Assembly: GCA_003575245.1 (NCBI GenBank)
Contig: NMQN01000463.1
Location: 1-10,091 of the forward strand
Origin: Candidatus Atribacteria bacterium 1244-E10-H5-B2
Lineage (GTDB): Bacteria > Atribacterota > JS1 > SB-45 > 34-128
Length of the DNA: 10,091 nucleotides
Direction: 5' to 3'
In this document: positions 7,247-10,091 of the stretch, one piece after another
Position numbering within the stretch: the first letter of the stretch is position 1
Layout of the letters: every line of letters begins with the position of its first letter
The notes under the pieces: generated by a model
Told to the model about the DNA's origin: nothing
Database searches by the model: none
Seen by the model: only the letters and a program-made list of their open reading frames with translations
Made by a program: the position numbers and the translations under genes

Positions 7247-7344
7247 AAGGAAATCGAATCCCGGCAATTCGGCTTTCTCTCCAGAGTTCTCCGGGTTGCC
7301 GGTTCCTCCCCCCCTTCTTTTGACCCTGTCTAAGGGGGGCAGGG
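7247..7344 (+). repeat. Two-hairpin structured repeat, copy A
   Basis: First hairpin: CCGGCAATTCGG (7261-7272) pairs with CCGGGTTGCCGG (7291-7302) over 12 pairs, two of them G-U, around an 18-base loop (7273-7290) that itself holds a small CTC/GAG stem. Second hairpin: a C-run (7305-7316) pairs with AAGGGGGG...GGG (7332-7344) with one small internal loop. A second copy with the same order and nearly the same loop lies at 8873-8968. No T-run follows, so it is not an ordinary terminator. It could be a structured RNA, a recombination or replication site, or a dispersed repeat. Confidence 0.7.
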
Positions 7345-7434
7345 TAATTAACCGGCGATAACAGGCTCGAATAGGTGCAAGTTTTTAACGAAAATATCGA
7401 ATTTACGCTTATGATTATACCTATTTAGAAAAAG

Positions 7435-7533
7435 ACCCCCCTTAAAATACAAAATTGAAGGTTTTATTTTAGCGAAATTGGCAGAAAAGCCTTATATCTT
7501 ATAGCTTTCAGGATAAAAGGCTAAAAAGGGGGT
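7435..7533 (+). promoter_or_regulatory. Structured leader upstream of the accessory operon
   Basis: ACCCCC (7435-7440) can pair with GGGGGT (7528-7533). Inside this closing stem sits a long hairpin: 7488-7500 pairs with 7510-7522 over 12 of 13 positions (one A-A mismatch, one G-U) around a 9-base loop. The closing stem would hide the GGGGG run, which could act as a ribosome binding site or start region for a short frame at 7532 or 7550. The stretch 7345-7640 contains no long coding frame. Together this suggests a cis-acting leader or a small RNA; I do not recognise the family. Confidence 0.4.
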
Positions 7534-7549
7534 GGTAGAAAGGTATCGA

Positions 7550-7618
7550 GTGGGTCAAAGAAACGCTATCCAAGCTATCAGGGAACGTTTTTTAGGGGTA
7601 TTTAAGCATATTGCATAA
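7550..7618 (+). CDS. Possible 22-residue leader peptide
   Basis: GTG 7550 is preceded by GAAAGG (7538-7543) and reads MGQRNAIQAIRERFLGVF, then KHIA and TAA 7616-7618, an amphipathic helical pattern. The frame can also begin at GTG 7532. It lies directly after the structured leader and 24 bases before the TTG start of the zinc-finger gene. It may be a translated leader, or simply chance openness of a short frame. Confidence 0.2.
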   Translation: MGQRNAIQAIRERFLGVFKHIA

Positions 7619-7626
7619 TGATTTTT

Positions 7627-7636
7627 AAGGAAGGTG
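7627..7636 (+). promoter_or_regulatory. Ribosome binding site that fixes a TTG start
   Basis: AAGGAAGGTG is a very strong site. It overlaps the GTG at 7634 that opens the longest frame, so that GTG cannot be the start read from it. TTG 7643 lies 6 bases downstream, at ideal spacing. Confidence 0.75.
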
Positions 7637-7642
7637 AAAAAA

Positions 7643-8152
7643 TTGAAGGAAGTTTCTTCTACTCCTAAATGGGTAACTGATTATCATAAAGATTTTATGC
7701 TGAAAGAAAGAACTAAATGCTTTAAAACTTGCTCGAAGTGTGGAGAAACAAAATTGATCTTCAAGTTTTCATTAGACAAGCGGAATCTTGACGGGCGGGT
7801 TAGTGTTTGCAAAGCCTGCCGGAGCCTGGAGTATCTGAAATATTACTACCATAACCGGGGCAAGATACTAATTCAGGTTAGGGAATATCATAAAAATAAC
7901 AAAAGGGATCGGAGCATTTACTTTAAAAACTATCGGGAGAAACACGGGGAGCAGTTAAAAGAACTTGCTAAAAAATGGTATTTAGAAAATAAGGAAACGA
8001 TCAAGAAAAGGAACCTGAAATACTACCAGGCAAACAAAGAAGCTTGTAGGCAGAATAGAAAACTTTGGATAGAAAAGAATAAGGAAAAGATTAAAAGATA
8101 CAATAGGGAATATAAACGAAAGCATAAGATAAGTAAGGGGATAATCGGTTAA
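7643..8152 (+). CDS. Zinc-finger protein with basic 15-residue tandem repeats
   Basis: 169 residues from TTG 7643, chosen from the ribosome binding site at 7627-7636. Residues about 27-60 hold a treble-clef-like four-cysteine finger (Cys30-x2-Cys33 and Cys56-x2-Cys59, with a conserved LDGRVSVCKAC turn). From about residue 64 to the end, a 15-residue unit repeats roughly six times: aromatic at position 2, Asn or His near 6, Lys-Glu, then Ile/Leu and a basic end (for example KWYLENKETIKKRNL, KYYQANKEACRQNRK). Such fingers with Tyr/Asn/Lys repeats are frequent in phage and mobile-element genomes and sometimes precede an endonuclease VII domain, which is absent here. A DNA- or RNA-binding role is an inference. 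The partial protein at 3-245 looks related. Confidence 0.8.
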   Translation: MKEVSSTPKWVTDYHKDFMLKERTKCFKTCSKCGETKLIFKFSLDKRNLDGRVSVCKACRSLEYLKYYYHNRGKILIQVREYHKNNKRDRSIYFKNYREKHGEQLKELAKKWYLENKETIKKRNLKYYQANKEACRQNRKLWIEKNKEKIKRYNREYKRKHKISKGIIG

Positions 8153-8359
8153 ATGAAAAAAATGAATAATATAAAACTAAAGACTTTAAAACAAACCCGG
8201 GCTTTTTATATATGGGAGTTAAAAAGAAAAGAAAGTTTAACCAAAAGCGAACGATCTAAATATTTATTAGCTTTAAAATCTATTGAGAAAATTATTAAGG
8301 AAAAAGAAGGGTCCGGAGAAAAAGAAAAGCATAAAAATAGGATAGCAGGGGTTAAATAA
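8153..8359 (+). CDS. Small basic helical protein, unknown function
   Basis: 68 residues whose ATG directly abuts the TAA of the zinc-finger gene, which suggests translational coupling; an AAGGGG lies at 8135-8140. A second ATG at 8162 is also possible. The sequence is predicted to be helical and highly charged (a KQTRAFYIWELKRKESLTK helix, then a Lys/Glu-rich C-terminal helix). No family is recognised. It sits between the zinc-finger gene and the zinc ribbon-omega gene with gaps of 0 and 2 bases, so all three are certainly one transcript. Confidence 0.6.
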   Translation: MKKMNNIKLKTLKQTRAFYIWELKRKESLTKSERSKYLLALKSIEKIIKEKEGSGEKEKHKNRIAGVK

Positions 8360-8361
8360 TT

Positions 8362-8712
8362 GTGCCAAAATATGAATGTTTAAATTGTGGCAAGGCCTAT
8401 TGGAACTGGGGTTTTAAGAACGGAAGAAAGTGCTCTGATTGTGGGGGAAAATTGTTAGAAAGTAAAATAGATAAAGGTAGGATTATGGAAAAAAATAGAT
8501 ATTTATTAACTATGATGGTGGCCGAGAGGGCAAAGCAATTACTTGCCGGGGCGAAACCCCTGGTAAAAATTAAATCTAAAAATCCGGTTGATGTCTCTTT
8601 ACAGGAAATAAAAGAGGGGAAGGTTTATCTCAAAAAACAAGGGACCTTAAAAGAGGAAGATTTATTTAAGAAGATTTTGAGATTCGGCCCAAACCAGGAA
8701 AAGGTTGAATAA
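8362..8712 (+). CDS. rpoZ-like: Zinc ribbon fused to an RNA polymerase omega-like domain
   Basis: 116 residues from GTG 8362. Residues 1-33 are a zinc ribbon (Cys6, Cys9, Cys24, Cys27). Residues about 42-91 match the omega subunit pattern: NRYLLTMMVAERAKQL aligns with the NRY/F...A..RA.QL helix, GAKPLV with the conserved GxxPLV, and NPVDVSLQEIKEGKV with the (K)xVxxALxEIxxGKI helix. Omega sits near the RNA polymerase beta' C-terminus and aids assembly. An in-frame ATG 8485 with AAAGGTAGG before it (8474-8482) would yield a 75-residue omega of ordinary size, so two products are possible. The context (zinc-finger gene, tiny membrane proteins, recombinase) differs from the usual chromosomal rpoZ next to gmk. 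It may be an accessory omega that modifies host polymerase, but that is inference. Confidence 0.72.
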   Translation: MPKYECLNCGKAYWNWGFKNGRKCSDCGGKLLESKIDKGRIMEKNRYLLTMMVAERAKQLLAGAKPLVKIKSKNPVDVSLQEIKEGKVYLKKQGTLKEEDLFKKILRFGPNQEKVE

Positions 8713-8714
8713 CT

Positions 8715-8780
8715 ATGTGGGGTTGGATTATAAGCATGATAATAATAGCCTTTTTGATTTATTTAGCCATAAGGAAATAA
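8715..8780 (+). CDS. Tiny single-pass membrane protein (21 residues)
   Basis: ATG 8715 to TAA 8780 encodes MWGWIISMIIIAFLIYLAIRK: a Trp-rich start, about 16 hydrophobic residues and a basic end, as in a one-helix membrane microprotein with the C-terminus inside. An AAAAGG stretch (8699-8704) lies 10 bases upstream. It begins 2 bases after the zinc ribbon-omega gene stop and is followed 16 bases later by a second protein of the same design, which strengthens the case that both are real. The function is unknown; a type I toxin-like or regulatory membrane peptide is possible. Confidence 0.5.
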   Translation: MWGWIISMIIIAFLIYLAIRK

Positions 8781-8796
8781 AAGGGGGGTGAATAAT

Positions 8797-8871
8797 ATGG
8801 AATGGTACTGGGTCGTAGGAATCATAGCAATAATAGCAGTAATAATATACTTAATATCGCGTAAGAAATAA
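8797..8871 (+). CDS. Tiny single-pass membrane protein (24 residues)
   Basis: ATG 8797 has a very strong ribosome binding site AAGGGGGGTG (8781-8790). It encodes a Trp-containing start (MEWYW), a pure Ile/Val/Ala/Gly helix and the end IIYLISRKK. It matches its upstream neighbour in layout (aromatic start, IxxIIYL, basic end), so the pair looks like a duplication. It is the last gene of the accessory operon; hairpin repeat copy B starts 2 bases after its stop codon. Confidence 0.6.
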   Translation: MEWYWVVGIIAIIAVIIYLISRKK

Positions 8872-8872
8872 A

Positions 8873-8968
8873 AGGAATCGTATCCCGGTGGTCCGCTTTC
8901 TCGCCAGAGTTCTCGGATTGCCGGTCCCCCTGTCCCCTTAAATAAACGTTTTTTAAGAGGGGGCAGGG
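8873..8968 (+). repeat. Two-hairpin structured repeat, copy B
   Basis: First hairpin: CCGGTGGTCCG (8885-8895) pairs with CGGATTGCCGG (8914-8924) over 11 pairs, three of them G-U, around an 18-base loop (8896-8913) that differs from copy A at one base. Second hairpin: 8928-8939 pairs with 8957-8968 over 12 pairs, two of them G-U, with a 17-base loop. Several stem positions differ from copy A but still pair. The orientation is the same as copy A, so the two copies bracket the accessory operon as direct repeats. Confidence 0.7.
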
Positions 8969-8982
8969 TTGTTTAAAAATTG

Positions 8983-9005
8983 TTGGACGGTGTCCAAGTT
9001 TTTTA
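8983..9005 (+). terminator. Intrinsic terminator of the accessory operon
   Basis: TTGGAC (8983-8988) and GTCCAA (8992-8997) form a perfect 6-pair stem with a GGT loop, followed by G and a run of six T (8999-9004). It ends transcription that passes through repeat copy B, just before the next promoter. Confidence 0.75.
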
Positions 9006-9019
9006 TTTATAGGATAATC

Positions 9020-9047
9020 TTGACATCTTATTATTTATCGTTATAAT
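9020..9047 (+). promoter_or_regulatory. Near-consensus sigma-70 promoter for the recombinase operon
   Basis: A perfect TTGACA (9020-9025) and a perfect TATAAT (9042-9047) are separated by 16 bases. The site lies 34 bases before ATG 9082 and directly after the terminator, so the small basic protein and the recombinase form their own strongly transcribed unit. Confidence 0.85.
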
Positions 9048-9081
9048 ATAAGTAGTAAGTTTAAAATGATAGGGGGGCAAT

Positions 9082-9300
9082 ATGGCGGTTTATGACAGAG
9101 TAGATAAGCGTAGAAGGGCGTTAATTAACGCTCAAAAGAGATATAAACAAGATTTAAATATTTGCTGGAAAAGAGGATATTTACCAAAAAGAAAGCTAAT
9201 TATAATGAAGATAGAAAGCCTTTTAGCCGATATTAAAATATGGTGTACAACGAAAAAACTGAAAATGGCGGGTTACATCGGATATAAAAAAGGAGATTAA
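9082..9300 (+). CDS. Small basic protein upstream of the recombinase, unknown function
   Basis: 72 residues, ATG 9082 with AGGGGGG (9070-9076) at good spacing and a perfect promoter just upstream. The sequence is strongly basic and helical: VDKRRRALINAQKRYKQDL, then a KRKLIIMKIESLLADIK helix and a Cys/Lys-rich end. The recombinase gene begins 15 bases after its stop, so they are co-transcribed. Its position suggests a recombination accessory (directionality) factor or an element regulator, but no helix-turn-helix or known family is evident to me. Confidence 0.65.
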   Translation: MAVYDRVDKRRRALINAQKRYKQDLNICWKRGYLPKRKLIIMKIESLLADIKIWCTTKKLKMAGYIGYKKGD

Positions 9301-9315
9301 ATAAAGGGGGATAAG

Positions 9316-10091
9316 ATGAGAAAAGATATTATAACGACAGGGAATAATGAGCTGATCCTTGACGATGCCCGGGCTAAAGCTGAAAAAGTCTTTGACCTTT
9401 TAGACGTCAGGGAGACCACCCGAGCCGACTATAAGACCCGCATAGGTTTATTTCTTGACTTTACCCGCAGGCAGGGGATCAACCGCAACAGCTTTTTAGA
9501 CTTTAAGAGAGAGTTAGCCGAGCGAACAGATTTAGCTGTTAGCACCAAGAATAAATATCTTACCTCTGCCAGGGTCTTTTTAAAGGAGCTTAACCGCCAG
9601 GGGGTCTTGCCTGCCGATATAACCCAGAATATAAAGACCTTTAGACAGAGCAAGAAACACAAAAAAGACGGGCTGACTGATGAGGAGATTAACACTTTAA
9701 TGGAGAAGATCAGACCACTACCTAATACCCCCCGGACTACCAGGCTAAAGGCTATATTAGTTTTATTGACCTTACAGGGCTTAAGGCAGATAGAGCTGAT
9801 CAGGCTGGAGGTCAGAGACCTTGATTTTGTGAGTAAGACCGCTTTTATACAGGGCAAGGGGCAAGACGATAAAGAACTGATTAACTTACACCCGGAGACC
9901 TGTAAGACCTTACAAGAATATTTAAAGACTAATAAGATAGCCGACGGGGCTTTGTTTACCAGCCAGAGCAATAATTCATATAACCGCCGGCTTACTACCA
10001 GGGCGATAAGGGGTATTGTAAAGGCTACCCTGGCAGAATTAGGGATCAATAAGACCACCCACGGCTTTAGGCATTATTTTACCACCAAGTT
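9316..10091 (+). CDS. Tyrosine recombinase / phage-type integrase, N-terminal 258 residues (3' end outside window)
   Basis: ATG 9316 follows AGGGGG (9305-9310), and the frame stays open to the window edge. Residues about 30-95 form the SAM-like DNA-binding core domain (RADYKTRIGLFLDFTRRQG through STKNKYLTSARVFLKEL). From about 118 the catalytic domain shows Arg157 in QGLRQIELIRL, the beta-hairpin Lys181 in QGKGQDDKE, and His249 with Arg252 in THGFRHYFTTK. The second His/Trp and the nucleophilic Tyr should lie about 25-40 residues further, beyond the window. Its codons are less AT-rich than those of the permease genes, which suits transferred DNA. It would integrate, excise or resolve the surrounding element. 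The long minus-strand frame opposite it is a shadow. Confidence 0.92.
   Translation, partial: MRKDIITTGNNELILDDARAKAEKVFDLLDVRETTRADYKTRIGLFLDFTRRQGINRNSFLDFKRELAERTDLAVSTKNKYLTSARVFLKELNRQGVLPADITQNIKTFRQSKKHKKDGLTDEEINTLMEKIRPLPNTPRTTRLKAILVLLTLQGLRQIELIRLEVRDLDFVSKTAFIQGKGQDDKELINLHPETCKTLQEYLKTNKIADGALFTSQSNNSYNRRLTTRAIRGIVKATLAELGINKTTHGFRHYFTTK

Noticed and set aside
7251..7302. tRNA-like segment (ATCGAATCCCGG resembles a T arm)
   Set aside because: No acceptor stem, D arm or anticodon arm can be built around it; the two-hairpin fold explains the sequence better.
7634..7642. GTG 7634 as start of the zinc-finger gene
   Set aside because: This GTG overlaps the ribosome binding site AAGGAAGGTG; TTG 7643 is at ideal spacing.
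7247..8968. True integron attC sites
   Set aside because: No paired GTTRRRY / RYYYAAC core sites were found in either copy, and no integron-specific extra domain is visible in the recombinase part seen. The cassette idea is kept only as an analogy.
9429..10058. Long minus-strand open frame of 209 codons
   Set aside because: It lies wholly opposite the tyrosine recombinase, which has clear catalytic motifs and a ribosome binding site on the + strand; the opposite frame has no recognisable domain.
1..10091. CRISPR array or insertion sequence
   Set aside because: No regularly spaced short repeats, no transposase gene and no clear terminal inverted repeats were seen.

Overview
The window comes from an AT-rich bacterial genome with strong GGAGG/GGAAGGTG-type ribosome binding sites. 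The transported-sugar binding protein has a plain signal peptide with no lipobox cysteine, which fits a diderm (periplasm-bearing) anaerobe such as an Atribacterota- or Thermotogota-like lineage better than a classical Gram-positive. That taxonomic reading is an inference. All supported genes lie on the + strand; the minus-strand open frames look like shadows.

Layout. (1) Positions 1-795: the tail of a mobile-element-like module, with the end of a Lys/Tyr-rich repetitive protein, a four-cysteine zinc ribbon protein, a small gene broken by an in-frame stop, and a small frame that seems to have lost its start codon. (2) Positions 797-2442: a cupin gene followed by a LarA-family (nickel-pincer) 2-hydroxyacid racemase/epimerase gene with all the key residues I could align. 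(3) Positions 2443-2932: a gene-free stretch with a promoter near its right end. (4) Positions 2933-6944: a CUT1-type sugar ABC importer (binding protein, an intrinsic terminator, two permeases) and a NagB/GNPDA-type amino-sugar-phosphate deaminase. No ATPase, deacetylase or regulator is present, so the importer must borrow an ATPase encoded elsewhere. (5) Positions 7021-7179: a degraded fragment of an AEC-family (auxin efflux carrier-like) transporter. (6) Positions 7247-8968: an accessory unit bounded by two imperfect direct copies of a two-hairpin element. Between the copies are a structured leader, a zinc-finger protein with 15-residue repeats, a small basic protein, a zinc ribbon fused to an RNA polymerase omega-like domain, and two tiny single-pass membrane proteins. 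(7) Positions 8983-10091: an intrinsic terminator, a near-consensus promoter, a small basic protein and a tyrosine recombinase cut off by the window edge.

How it fits together. The catabolic block (uptake of a probably amino-containing sugar, then deamination of its phosphate; a separate hydroxyacid-epimerising pair) sits between two stretches that carry related accessory genes (a Lys/Tyr-rich repetitive protein followed by a short zinc ribbon), with broken genes at both of its edges. This looks like cargo within, or next to, an integrative element whose recombinase is at the right end.

The most unusual items are the zinc ribbon-omega fusion and the duplicated hairpin element, whose stems change sequence yet keep pairing while the 18-base loop is almost unchanged.
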